Source of the DNA: Candidatus Alistipes excrementipullorum
GTDB lineage: Bacteria > Bacteroidota > Bacteroidia > Bacteroidales > Rikenellaceae
Direction: 5' to 3'
DNA length: 15,633 nucleotides
Assembly: GCA_019113665.1 (NCBI GenBank)
Contig: DXGW01000012.1
Coordinates: 1-15,633, forward strand
Shown: positions 1-7,521 of the stretch, in pieces
Numbering within the stretch: position 1 is the first letter of the stretch
How the letters are laid out: every line of letters begins with the position of its first letter
The notes under the pieces: generated by a model
The model's database searches: none
Told to the model about the DNA's origin: nothing
The model's input: the letters and a program-made list of their open reading frames with translations, nothing else
Program-made: the position numbers and the translations under genes

Positions 1-2212
1 GCAAACCCCCAACAAGCACTTCCTCGGGACCAACCTTTACGTGTGGTTCTACAACCTGGCCAATCCCGAAAAGGACAACTGGTGGAACAATTTCAAGCGT
101 AAGATCGGTGAGGAACCCGTTCTGCTCGATCTTGACCAGACGGCCAAGTCGGCGCAGAACCTGCAGATATACATGAATTCGCGCGGATTCTTTTCGTCGC
201 GCGTGGAGTGCGAGGTCGATACGACATACCGTCGCAAACGAGCCCGGGTGACATACCGTACAAGGCAGAATGAGCCCTACCGTATCAGCAGCATATCGTA
301 TGATTTCCGCGACAAGTTCCTTGAACGCATTCTGTTGCCCGATACGGTGAACACGTTGCTGCACGTGGGCAACATCTTCGACATAACCGTCCTCGACAAG
401 GAGCGCGAGCGCATGACCACATACCTGCGCGAGCGGGGGTACTACAACTTCACGGTCAACAATATCGAATATATTGCCGATACGCTCGGCGGGAACTGCC
501 AGGTAGGTGTCAAGGTCGTGGTGAAGCAGAACCTTACGGGTTATAACGAGAGGGGGGACGCCGTTATGGAGAACAATGTCGTCTACCGTATCCGTGAGAT
601 CAACATACTGCCCAACTATGACCCGACCGAGGCCAAGACCGACCCGCTCTATACGAGCCGTTTCGATACGGTGAACATGCACGGCCTCAATGTAGTGTAC
701 GACGGCAAGGGGAAGCCCAATGTCCGCCCGCGCGTGCTGCGGTATGCCGTACCGATATACCCCAACTATATCTACGATGTGCGGCAGGTGCGCCGTACGT
801 ACGACGACATCATGGCTCTCGGCTACTTCAAGAGCGCCAAGATTGTCTTCGAGGAGTCGCCACAGATTACCGACCGCATCAACTACATATCCTATGTGGG
901 CGACAATGCCGGCCGGCGCGATTCCCTCCAGATGAACTATACGCAGGAGGGCTACCTGCGCTGCAACATCATGTGCACGCCTGCACTCAAGCAGAGTTTC
1001 AATGTCGAGCTCGAAGGCAGTACGACATCGAGTTTCTACGGGTTGAGCGCCACGGTCGGATATCAGAACCGCAACATGTTCCGCGGAGTCGAGGCATTCG
1101 ACGCTTCGGCCACCATCGGATATGAATACATGAAGGCTCCCGATGCCAAGCGCCGTGATGCCATGGAGGTCGGGTTGTCCGCCGGACTGTGGTTCCCGCG
1201 CTTCCTGCCTTTCAGGGTGTCGACCCTCAGCTCGATCTACCAGCCGCGCACGAAACTCGAGTTGTCGTACAACTTCCAGAACAGGCCATACTACCGCCGC
1301 AACCTGTCGAGCCTGTCGTGGACCTATTCATGGAAATACAAGCGCCACTCGACCTTCTCGCTGCGCCCGATAGACATCAACCTTGTCGATGTCGGGTATC
1401 TCGACGAGAATTATGCGAACAGCCTTACCAACCAGTATCTGCGCAACAGTTTTATTTCACAGTTGATATGTGGAATCTCGGGTTCGTATTACTACAACAA
1501 CCCGCTTGCCGAGATGAAGTTGAGCAATACCACAGTGCGTGTGAACTGGGAACTGACCGGCAATCTCATCGACGGGCTCGAGCACCTCTTTTCGCGCCCC
1601 GCCCCCGGCAAGGATTATTACGAGATTCTGGGTATCAGGTATTCGCAGTACGTACGTTTCGACGTCAGCGTGAGCCACAAGCTGCAGTTCGGCAAGGTCA
1701 CGGCCCTCGTAGGCCGCCTGTTCGGCGGTTACGGCCTGCCGTACGGGAACTCCGACGCCATGCCGTTCGACCGTCTGTTCTATTCGGGCGGCAGCAACAG
1801 CATGCGAGGCTGGGCCCCGCGTACTCTGGGACCGGGATCGTCAGCCAAGCCCTCGGAGGTCGTTTACCCGAGCCAGCTGGCCAACATGAAACTCGAAGCC
1901 AACCTCGAATTCCGATTCCCGATATGGGGCATATTCCAGGGTGCTACCTTCTTCGACCTCGGTAACATATGGTATGCAGGCACTGCCTCGAGCCAGATCC
2001 CGGCCGGCGGAGAGTTCCATTTCGATACGTTCTACAAGCAGCTGGCTTTCAATACGGGCATAGGCCTGCGTCTGGACATCAAGTTTGCCATATTGCGCCT
2101 CGACTGGGGCATTCAATTACATAATCCGAACAACCCGGCCGGCGAGCGGTGGATACACGACTTCAAGTGGTCGAATACGGCGCTCAATTTCGGTGTGGGC
2201 TATCCTTTCTGA
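1..2212 (+). CDS. tamL: TamL-type Omp85 outer membrane protein (5' truncated)
   Basis: The reading frame is open from the window edge (first full codon at base 2), so the real start lies upstream. The GTG at 41 is internal, because the conserved stretch PNKHFLG precedes it and runs into LYVWFYNLANPEKDNWW, as in Bacteroidota TamL proteins. About 736 residues are visible. The N-terminal half has POTRA-like segments, including a 'YLRERGYYNF' helix-turn typical of POTRA domains. The C-terminal half is a beta-barrel. The conserved Omp85 loop-6 motif appears as MRGW (bases 1802-1813) after 'FDRLFYSGGSNS', and the protein ends in aromatic-rich strands closing with phenylalanine (GVGYPF). From the family, it is an outer-membrane Omp85 protein, usually a lipoprotein in this phylum, that works with TamB in envelope assembly. 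The lipoprotein signal and tamB are outside the window. The downstream phosphatase gene starts 1 nt after the stop, suggesting co-transcription. A generic BamA/TamA label is the alternative. Confidence 0.88.
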   Translation, partial: QTPNKHFLGTNLYVWFYNLANPEKDNWWNNFKRKIGEEPVLLDLDQTAKSAQNLQIYMNSRGFFSSRVECEVDTTYRRKRARVTYRTRQNEPYRISSISYDFRDKFLERILLPDTVNTLLHVGNIFDITVLDKERERMTTYLRERGYYNFTVNNIEYIADTLGGNCQVGVKVVVKQNLTGYNERGDAVMENNVVYRIREINILPNYDPTEAKTDPLYTSRFDTVNMHGLNVVYDGKGKPNVRPRVLRYAVPIYPNYIYDVRQVRRTYDDIMALGYFKSAKIVFEESPQITDRINYISYVGDNAGRRDSLQMNYTQEGYLRCNIMCTPALKQSFNVELEGSTTSSFYGLSATVGYQNRNMFRGVEAFDASATIGYEYMKAPDAKRRDAMEVGLSAGLWFPRFLPFRVSTLSSIYQPRTKLELSYNFQNRPYYRRNLSSLSWTYSWKYKRHSTFSLRPIDINLVDVGYLDENYANSLTNQYLRNSFISQLICGISGSYYYNNPLAEMKLSNTTVRVNWELTGNLIDGLEHLFSRPAPGKDYYEILGIRYSQYVRFDVSVSHKLQFGKVTALVGRLFGGYGLPYGNSDAMPFDRLFYSGGSNSMRGWAPRTLGPGSSAKPSEVVYPSQLANMKLEANLEFRFPIWGIFQGATFFDLGNIWYAGTASSQIPAGGEFHFDTFYKQLAFNTGIGLRLDIKFAILRLDWGIQLHNPNNPAGERWIHDFKWSNTALNFGVGYPF

Positions 2213-2213
2213 C

Positions 2214-2855
2214 ATGAAGACATTGATTTTCGATTTCGACGGCACACTGGCCGATACACAGCAGGGTATCGTGCAGAGTGTAAATGCCGCTTTGGCCCAT
2301 ATGGGCTATCCGACGGCCGACAGCGATGCCATAACGCCGCTTATCGGGTTATCGCTCGAACATACGTTTGCCACGCTGATAGGCTGCGAAGAGTCGCAGC
2401 TGCCGTCAGATGTCGCCGAGGTCTACCGCAGACTCTATGATGAGATATCTCCGGAGACTCTGAGACTTTTCCCGGGAGTTGGCGAAACGCTCGAACTGCT
2501 TGTGCAGCGCGGTTATGTATTGGGCGTGGCGTCGAGCAAGGGACATGAGGCGCTCGACTGGCAACTGGCCCGTACGGGGCTTGCGCGCTATTCTACTACG
2601 GTAGTTGCCGCACAGGACGTTACACTCTTCAAGCCGGCTCCCGACATGGCGTTGCTCGTATTGAGGAATACACACGGATCGTCTGACGAGGCCATGGTTA
2701 TCGGCGACACCGAATACGATATCGCCATGGGGCGTGCAGCGGGTTGCCGTACTTGTGGGGTGACATATGGCAACCACTCGGCCGAAAGGTTGCTTGCCGC
2801 CGGTGCCGACCACGTTATTTCATCGTTCGACGCTTTGGCTGAAATATGTCTGTAG
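2214..2855 (+). CDS. HAD-superfamily phosphatase, phosphoglycolate phosphatase-like
   Basis: A 213-residue cytosolic HAD hydrolase with every catalytic motif visible. Motif I is DFDGT, with nucleophile D7 and acid/base D9. Motif II is the ASS serine around 107-108. Motif III is K140 in KPAPD, and motif IV is GDTEYD with D165 and D169. The cap is inserted after motif I (about residues 15-80), giving the C1-type helical cap of the Gph/PpaX/PGMB group. The enzyme should dephosphorylate a small phospho-metabolite. Phosphoglycolate or pyrophosphate are plausible substrates, but sequence alone does not decide. The start is the ATG 1 nt after the tamL stop; an in-frame extension into tamL exists but is not HAD-like and is rejected. 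There is no Shine-Dalgarno, so translation may be coupled to tamL. The gene ends 20 nt before a strong terminator. Confidence 0.88.
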   Translation: MKTLIFDFDGTLADTQQGIVQSVNAALAHMGYPTADSDAITPLIGLSLEHTFATLIGCEESQLPSDVAEVYRRLYDEISPETLRLFPGVGETLELLVQRGYVLGVASSKGHEALDWQLARTGLARYSTTVVAAQDVTLFKPAPDMALLVLRNTHGSSDEAMVIGDTEYDIAMGRAAGCRTCGVTYGNHSAERLLAAGADHVISSFDALAEICL

Positions 2856-2874
2856 CCCCGTACTACTGACAAAC

Positions 2875-2909
2875 AAAAACCCCGTCAGACACCTGCTGAC
2901 GGGGTTTTT
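2875..2909. terminator. Bidirectional intrinsic terminator between convergent genes
   Basis: A perfect 9-bp stem, CCCCGTCAG (2880-2888) with CTGACGGGG (2896-2904), closes a 7-nt loop. It is flanked by AAAAA on the left and TTTTT on the right, so either strand reads as a GC stem followed by a U-run. It sits between the stop of the plus-strand phosphatase (2855) and the stop of the minus-strand ompH (2970) and should end both transcripts. Confidence 0.93.
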
Positions 2910-2969
2910 CATATCTCCGGCAAGACCCTGTCGAGTCCTTCCCGGGTTGTAAATCATTCGAACCGACCC

Positions 2970-3521
2970 TTATTTTGCCGCGGGAGCAGCAGCTTCCGTA
3001 GCCGGTTTCTCCGGGATCTTGAGCTCGGCGCGTACCGCGGGAGCTATGTCTACGACGGTCGACTCGTTGTAGTATGCGAGGGCCTGTACCGTAGTGTCGA
3101 ATACGGCGGTGTAGCCTCCGGCTGCCGATATCTTCTTGACAGCGTCCATAGCCTTCTGGTGTATGGGCTGGAAGAGTTCGGCCTGCTTCTTCTCAAGGTC
3201 GTTCTGTGCTATCTGCTGGAAATCGGTGTATCTCTGCTGGAGGCTCTGGAGTTCCTGCTCCTTGAGATTGCGGACCGATTCGCTGAGCGATTCACGGTTT
3301 TTCTGGTATTCAGCAAACTTGTTGTTGAACTCCACCTGTATTGCCTCGAGTTGCTCGCCGAGCTCCTTGCTGAATGCTTCGACGTCCTTCTGCATCTGCT
3401 CGAATTCGGGCATTGCCATGACGATCTCCTGCATGTTTATGCGTGCGAATTTCTGTGCAAAGAGTGATGTCGAAAACATCACGCATGTAACCGCAAGGGT
3501 TAGTTTAATGATTTTTTTCAT
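2970..3521 (-). CDS. ompH: OmpH/Skp-family periplasmic chaperone (second copy)
   Basis: A 183-residue protein starting MKKIIKLTLAV, with a signal peptide ending near residue 22 (SLFA before QK). The mature part opens with 'FARINMQEIVMAMPEF', the usual Skp/OmpH N-terminal strand and turn. It continues as a long, heptad-like, charged helical hairpin (about residues 40-125) rich in Q, E and K. A short C-terminal strand region (GGYTAVFDTT) follows, then a low-complexity tail PATEAAAPAAK. Skp-family proteins form trimers that hold unfolded outer-membrane proteins in the periplasm and hand them to the BAM complex. It is the last gene of the nadK-uppS-bamA-ompH-ompH run, 39 nt after its paralogue, with no Shine-Dalgarno. 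By hand count the mature protein is net acidic (about 25 D/E to 19 K/R), unlike basic E. coli Skp. The family call is firm; the exact clients are not known from sequence. Confidence 0.9.
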   Translation of the reverse strand: MKKIIKLTLAVTCVMFSTSLFAQKFARINMQEIVMAMPEFEQMQKDVEAFSKELGEQLEAIQVEFNNKFAEYQKNRESLSESVRNLKEQELQSLQQRYTDFQQIAQNDLEKKQAELFQPIHQKAMDAVKKISAAGGYTAVFDTTVQALAYYNESTVVDIAPAVRAELKIPEKPATEAAAPAAK

Positions 3522-3560
3522 GTTTGTTTACGTGTGTGTTAATTGGATATTTTCTGATTT

Positions 3561-4076
3561 TTACTGTTCCTGTTTCAAGGCGTCGATAATGGCCTGCGTA
3601 TGGTCTGCCTCGCTCGAATAGTACAGCACACTGGCATTTGCCGCGATGTCGAGTACAAGGCTGTATCCGTTATCCTTGGCATACTTTTCGATTGCGTCGA
3701 AAACCGTCTTCTGGATCGGCTGTATCAGTTCGATTCTCTTCTTCATCAACGTGCCTTCGGTCCCGAACAGCGACTCCTGGTAGTTCGTAGCCTCCTGCTC
3801 CCTGCTCAATATGGTCTGTTCGATGGTCTGTTGAGAGCTCTTGGACAACGACGTCTTCTGTGCCATATAGTTGTTGTACAGCGTTTCGACCTCGCGGAAT
3901 TTGGCGTCTACCTGTTTCTGGTACTCCTGGGCGAGTGTGTCGAGCTGGGCGATTGCGTCGTTGTACTTCTTTATCGACTTGAATATCTTTTCGCTGTTTA
4001 CGACCACATAGTTCTGCGCACATGTTGCGGCCACTGTTGCCACAGCCAGCATTACGGTTAAAATCAAACGTTTCAT
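3561..4076 (-). CDS. ompH: OmpH/Skp-family periplasmic chaperone (first copy)
   Basis: A 171-residue protein starting MKRLILTVMLAVATVAATCA, with a signal peptide cut near residue 20. The Cys at the end of the signal is preceded by Thr and does not fit a lipobox, so a lipoprotein is unlikely. The mature N-terminus 'QNYVVVNSEKIFKSIKKY' matches the Skp/OmpH opening. A coiled-coil hairpin (about 35-120) and a C-terminal strand 'NGYSLVLDIAANASVLYY' follow. It is clearly paralogous to the next gene but well diverged and lacks the Ala/Pro tail. It lies directly downstream of bamA (65-nt gap), consistent with delivering outer-membrane proteins to BAM. It is unusual in having a strong Shine-Dalgarno touching the start codon and a candidate -7 box 25 nt upstream of the start, so it may be expressed partly independently of bamA. 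Confidence 0.9.
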   Translation of the reverse strand: MKRLILTVMLAVATVAATCAQNYVVVNSEKIFKSIKKYNDAIAQLDTLAQEYQKQVDAKFREVETLYNNYMAQKTSLSKSSQQTIEQTILSREQEATNYQESLFGTEGTLMKKRIELIQPIQKTVFDAIEKYAKDNGYSLVLDIAANASVLYYSSEADHTQAIIDALKQEQ

Positions 4077-4085
4077 ATCACCTCC
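4077..4085 (-). promoter_or_regulatory. Strong Shine-Dalgarno of the first ompH
   Basis: On the minus strand GGAGGTGAT abuts the ATG at 4076. It is complementary over 9 bases to the canonical 16S rRNA 3' tail (AUCACCUCC). GGAGG to ATG spacing is 4 nt, which is short. Most other starts in the window have no comparable element, and Bacteroidota generally do not use Shine-Dalgarno sequences, so this stands out. Confidence 0.75.
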
Positions 4086-4101
4086 GATTTCATGTGTTAT
4101 A

Positions 4102-4109
4102 CAAATATA
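4102..4109 (-). promoter_or_regulatory. Candidate -7 box upstream of ompH (TATATTTG)
   Basis: The minus strand reads TATATTTG, an exact match to the Bacteroidota primary sigma factor -7 consensus TAnnTTTG. It sits in the 65-nt gap between bamA and the first ompH. No good TTTG -33 element lies 19-21 nt upstream; the nearest candidate, TTGG at 4133-4136, is 23 nt away. The predicted leader is about 20 nt and contains the Shine-Dalgarno. It would be an internal operon promoter. Confidence 0.5.
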
Positions 4110-4141
4110 GGAAATTTATTCCAAATATGTTGCCAATGCCG

Positions 4142-6763
4142 TCAGAACTGCTGTCCGATGACGAAGTGGAACTGGCTTCCGCTTCGCTTGGTCGATCCGA
4201 CCGGAGGATCGAATCCCCAGCCCCAGTCCATACCGAGCATTCCGACGATGGGGAGGTAGAGTCTGACGCCCACACCGGCCGAACGCTTGATCTTGAAGGG
4301 CGAGAAGGTCTTCCATGACGAGAAACCGTTACCGCCTTCGAGGAATCCCAGCACATAGATCTGCGACGATGGCTTCAGTATAACAGGATAACGTAATTCG
4401 AGGGTGTATTTATTGTATGCGATGGAGTAAGATTCGCCGGCTGGGTCGAGTGCGCCGTCCTCATAACCGCGCAGACCGATGATGTCGACACCGTAGATGT
4501 TGTAGTTCGACATACCGTCGCCACCCACGTTGAATCGCTCGAACGGCGACACCTTGTTCTTGTTGTAGTGTCCGAGGAATCCCATTTCGGCACGGGCCAT
4601 CAGCACGAGGTTGTTGTTCGTGGTGAGCGGGTAGAACCACTGTGCCTTGAACTGCCACTTGTGGTACTCGATCCACTTGTAGCGTGTATTTTCCGACATG
4701 TTCGGGTCGCTGTAGTCATGTCCGTCCCAGAGCGAGTACGGCGGGGTGAGCTGTACCGATACCGAGAAGTCCGAACCGCGGCGGGGATAGATCGGCTGGT
4801 CGACCGAATTTCGGCCGAATACGAACTTGAGGGCGAATGTGTTGGCCGCGCCGTTGCTCATTATGAACGAAGACCAGCCCTTGAGCTTGTATCGCTGATA
4901 TGATGCCTCAGCATAGAACGTGAAGTAGGGGTCGGGCCATGTCAGTCGCTTGCCAAGACCTGCGGCTATACCTGTCGAGCGGAAATATTGCGTTGCCCTC
5001 TGCCAGGGGTAATAGGCGTCGTTCGACTCGGAGATGTGTGCCGACAGCGTGAACGAGTTGGGTTTGTGTCCGCCGAGCCACGGGTCGGTGAAGCTGAGCG
5101 CGAGAGCCTTGTAGTAGGTACCGTTGGTCTGTCCCGAAATCGACAGCTGCTGGTTCTGGCCCATCGGGTATGGACGCCATGCACCCTTCTTGAAGAAGTT
5201 GCGTATCGAGAGGTTGTTGAGCGTGATGCCGACAGAACCCACGAACGTGCCCGAACCCCAACCTCCGGCTATGTTGAACTGGTCGGAAGCCTGTTCCTCA
5301 AGCGGCCACGATATGTCGACCAGCTCGTTGGTAACGGGTTTGATGTCCGGCATGACGTTTTCGGCGTTAAAGTGGCCCATCGACATCAGCGTACGAATCG
5401 TCTGCATGAGCAGTGCGCGGTTGTAGAGCTCGCCCGGACGGGTGTAGAGCTCGCGGCGGATCACTTCGTCGTCCACGCGCATGTTACCCGATATGTTGAC
5501 GTTGTTGATGGTGAACTGCTTGCCTTCGAAGATCTTGATCTCGAGGTCTATCGAGTCTGCACCGATGATGATCTCGGCCGGTTCGATCTGCGACATGAGG
5601 TATCCGTCATTCTGGTAAAGCGATGATACGGACATCTCTTCGGGATTCTGCTCCTTGCCTACGCCGAGGCGTTTGTGCATCGACTTCTTGTCGTAGACAT
5701 CGCCCTTCTTGACGCTGAACATCTGCTGCAGCTGGTCGGTCGGGAATACCGAGTTGCCGACCCACGTTACGTTGCGTATGTAGTATTTGTTTCCTTCGGA
5801 GAGAGCGATGTCGATTCCGATGCGGTTGTTCTCCATACGGTATATCGAGTCGGAGACGATCGTCGCGTTGCGGTAACCCTTCGAGTTGTAGAAGTCGATG
5901 AGCAGTTCCTTGTCCTCCTCGTAATCCTTGTCCTTGAGTTTGGTGCTCTGCCAGAAATAGATGCTCTTCTGGTGGGTCTTCTTGAACGTGCGGCGCAGTC
6001 GCTTGTCGGTGAACTGTTCGTTGCCTTCGAAGTTGATGGCCCCGATCTTCACGCGGTTCTTCTTGTTGACGATGAATGTCACCTTGACCGCATTTTTGAT
6101 CACCGTGTCATTGTCGATGCGTACATCTACCTCCGTGTCGAGGAAACCCTTTTCGGCGAAATGGGCCTTTATGAGTTTCTTGTTTTTATCGATGATGTAG
6201 TCGGAGAGTTCTCCTCCCTTCTTGAGTTTGAGCTGTTCGAGTAGGTCCTTTTTCTTTCCGTTGCCGAGACCCTCGAAATCCCAGTTCGAAACGCGCGGGC
6301 GCTCCTTGAGGAAGATTTCGAAGTCTACGCTGTCGCCGTCTATCGTGGCGCCGATCTTCACGTCCGCAAAGTAACGTGTAGACCACAGACGGTTTATCGA
6401 GTTCTGAATGAACGTGCTGGGCAGATATGCCGAATCGCCCGGAATGAGGCCCGACTGCGTGTAGAGACTGCGGCGGTCGAGGTATTTTGCACCGTGTATG
6501 TTCACGTTGCGGATACGGTACAGGTGACGGCCCTCACCCGTAAACATCGGAGCGTCTTCGGGAAAGTCGTTCTCTTTTTCGGCGTTGTTCTTCTCGTCCG
6601 GGTTGCTGGCGGCCGGCATTGCTGTTGTCGGTGCGGTCTTTTGGGGCTTGTCACTGTCCGGTCGGCTTTCCGGAGCGGAGTCTGCTTCCTGTGCGAAAGA
6701 CTCCATAGCAAGCACTGCGGCCACAACCGTTGCAAGGGCTATTCTGAAAAAGCGGTTCATCAA
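4142..6763 (-). CDS. bamA: Outer membrane protein assembly factor BamA
   Basis: An 873-residue Omp85 protein. A signal peptide (about 1-24, ending SFAQ) is followed by an acidic, Pro/Ala-rich, probably disordered linker (about 25-72). Five POTRA domains then lie at roughly 83-155, 158-235, 238-325, 328-413 and 416-489. The last four open with recognisable lines such as 'NWDFEGLGNGKK', 'KIGAINFEGNEQF', 'RNVTWVGNSVF' and 'INNVNISGNMRV'. The 16-strand barrel covers about 495-873. It has the 'ERFNVGGDG' strand, the loop-6 motif LRGY (764-767), the 'GVGVRLYLPIVG' region and a C-terminal phenylalanine. BamA is the essential insertase that folds beta-barrel proteins into the outer membrane. It sits 25 nt after uppS and 65 nt before the Skp-like chaperones, a common arrangement in this phylum. 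Two ATG codons are adjacent at the start; either is possible. The long linker is the only notable elaboration. Confidence 0.95.
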   Translation of the reverse strand: MMNRFFRIALATVVAAVLAMESFAQEADSAPESRPDSDKPQKTAPTTAMPAASNPDEKNNAEKENDFPEDAPMFTGEGRHLYRIRNVNIHGAKYLDRRSLYTQSGLIPGDSAYLPSTFIQNSINRLWSTRYFADVKIGATIDGDSVDFEIFLKERPRVSNWDFEGLGNGKKKDLLEQLKLKKGGELSDYIIDKNKKLIKAHFAEKGFLDTEVDVRIDNDTVIKNAVKVTFIVNKKNRVKIGAINFEGNEQFTDKRLRRTFKKTHQKSIYFWQSTKLKDKDYEEDKELLIDFYNSKGYRNATIVSDSIYRMENNRIGIDIALSEGNKYYIRNVTWVGNSVFPTDQLQQMFSVKKGDVYDKKSMHKRLGVGKEQNPEEMSVSSLYQNDGYLMSQIEPAEIIIGADSIDLEIKIFEGKQFTINNVNISGNMRVDDEVIRRELYTRPGELYNRALLMQTIRTLMSMGHFNAENVMPDIKPVTNELVDISWPLEEQASDQFNIAGGWGSGTFVGSVGITLNNLSIRNFFKKGAWRPYPMGQNQQLSISGQTNGTYYKALALSFTDPWLGGHKPNSFTLSAHISESNDAYYPWQRATQYFRSTGIAAGLGKRLTWPDPYFTFYAEASYQRYKLKGWSSFIMSNGAANTFALKFVFGRNSVDQPIYPRRGSDFSVSVQLTPPYSLWDGHDYSDPNMSENTRYKWIEYHKWQFKAQWFYPLTTNNNLVLMARAEMGFLGHYNKNKVSPFERFNVGGDGMSNYNIYGVDIIGLRGYEDGALDPAGESYSIAYNKYTLELRYPVILKPSSQIYVLGFLEGGNGFSSWKTFSPFKIKRSAGVGVRLYLPIVGMLGMDWGWGFDPPVGSTKRSGSQFHFVIGQQF

Positions 6764-6788
6764 ATTTTATTATATACAAACAAATTTT

Positions 6789-7505
6789 CTATACCATTAC
6801 CAGTCCGTATCGTCTTTCGCGCTTTGCATAGGCTTCCAGGGCCTTGTCGAAATCCTCCTCGGTAAAGTCGGGCCACAACGTCTGCGGGAAGTATAATTCG
6901 GCGTACGATGCCTGCCACAACAAAAAATTGCTCAAGCGGCACTCTCCGCTTGTGCGTATTATGAAATCGGGATCGGGGTAGCGTGCCGTATAGAGCGACT
7001 CTCCGATCATCTTTTCGGTTACTTCGTCGGCCTTCATCTCTCCGTTCTCCACCTTGCGGGCAAGTGAACGGACGGCGTCGGTTATCTCGTCGCGGGACGA
7101 ATAGTCGATTGCAAGTATGAGTGTCAGTTTCTCACCTGCGGCCGTACGCTCTTCGATCTCCGACAGTCTTTCGCGCACCTCGTCCGAGAAGTGCGAGCGG
7201 TGCCCGATGATCTCGACCCTTACGCCCTGTTCGATGAGCGAAGGCGTCTCGTTTATGACGCTCTTGCAGAAGAGCGTCATGAGCCCTTCGACCTCGGCAG
7301 CCGGGCGTCCCCAGTTCTCGGTCGAGAAGGCGTAGAGCGTAAGGTACCTGACACCGTTGCGGACAGCGGCGCGTACTACTTTGCGCACGGATTCAACTCC
7401 CTGTATATGACCTTCGTAGCGTTCTTTTCCGCGAAGTTTGGCCCAACGCCCGTTGCCGTCCATGATGATGGCAACGTGTTTCGGAACCGATTTCTGCTCA
7501 CTCAT
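6789..7505 (-). CDS. uppS: Isoprenyl transferase (undecaprenyl diphosphate synthase)
   Basis: A 238-residue cis-prenyltransferase that extends farnesyl diphosphate with isopentenyl diphosphate to make the undecaprenyl carrier for peptidoglycan and surface polysaccharide. Visible motifs are the IIMDGNGRWA P-loop-like site with catalytic D16, EGH (31-33), AFSTENW (59-65), the RTSGE block (184-188) with R190 and SNF (192-194), and the WPDF end motif. One oddity: the usual NYGGR-type motif reads IDYSSRDEI. A GTG three codons upstream (7514) could extend the protein to 241 residues. ATG 7505 is preferred, because the candidate -7 box begins at that GTG. The gene lies 59 nt after nadK and 25 nt before bamA and has no Shine-Dalgarno. 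Confidence 0.94.
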   Translation of the reverse strand: MSEQKSVPKHVAIIMDGNGRWAKLRGKERYEGHIQGVESVRKVVRAAVRNGVRYLTLYAFSTENWGRPAAEVEGLMTLFCKSVINETPSLIEQGVRVEIIGHRSHFSDEVRERLSEIEERTAAGEKLTLILAIDYSSRDEITDAVRSLARKVENGEMKADEVTEKMIGESLYTARYPDPDFIIRTSGECRLSNFLLWQASYAELYFPQTLWPDFTEEDFDKALEAYAKRERRYGLVMV

Positions 7506-7513
7506 ATAAGCCA

Positions 7514-7521
7514 CAAATATA
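7514..7521 (-). promoter_or_regulatory. Candidate -7 box upstream of uppS (TATATTTG)
   Basis: The minus strand has TATATTTG, matching TAnnTTTG, only 8 nt upstream of the uppS ATG. The surrounding motif (ACAAATATAGG then A/T-rich on the plus strand) is nearly the same as the one before ompH. No TTTG element sits at the standard 19-21 nt distance; a TTTG at 7555-7558 is 33 nt away. If used, transcription would begin almost at the start codon. Confidence 0.4.

Noticed and set aside
1189..1965. 258-codon plus-strand frame inside tamL
   Set aside because: It lies in another frame of a well-supported Omp85 barrel and shows no family features.
2925..2975. tRNA T-loop-like GGTTCGAAT on the minus strand after ompH
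   Set aside because: No complementary T-stem, acceptor stem or anticodon arm can be built around it; the resemblance is a short chance match.
4010..4076. Lipoprotein signal on the first ompH (Cys at the end of the signal peptide)
   Set aside because: The residue before Cys is Thr and the -3 position is Ala, which does not fit a lipobox; a standard signal peptidase I site is more likely.
6764..6788. Possible promoter in the 25-nt uppS-bamA gap (TTTG and AATTTG elements)
   Set aside because: The AT-rich gap has TTTG repeats but no TAnnTTTG match with usable spacing before the bamA start; read-through from uppS is simpler.
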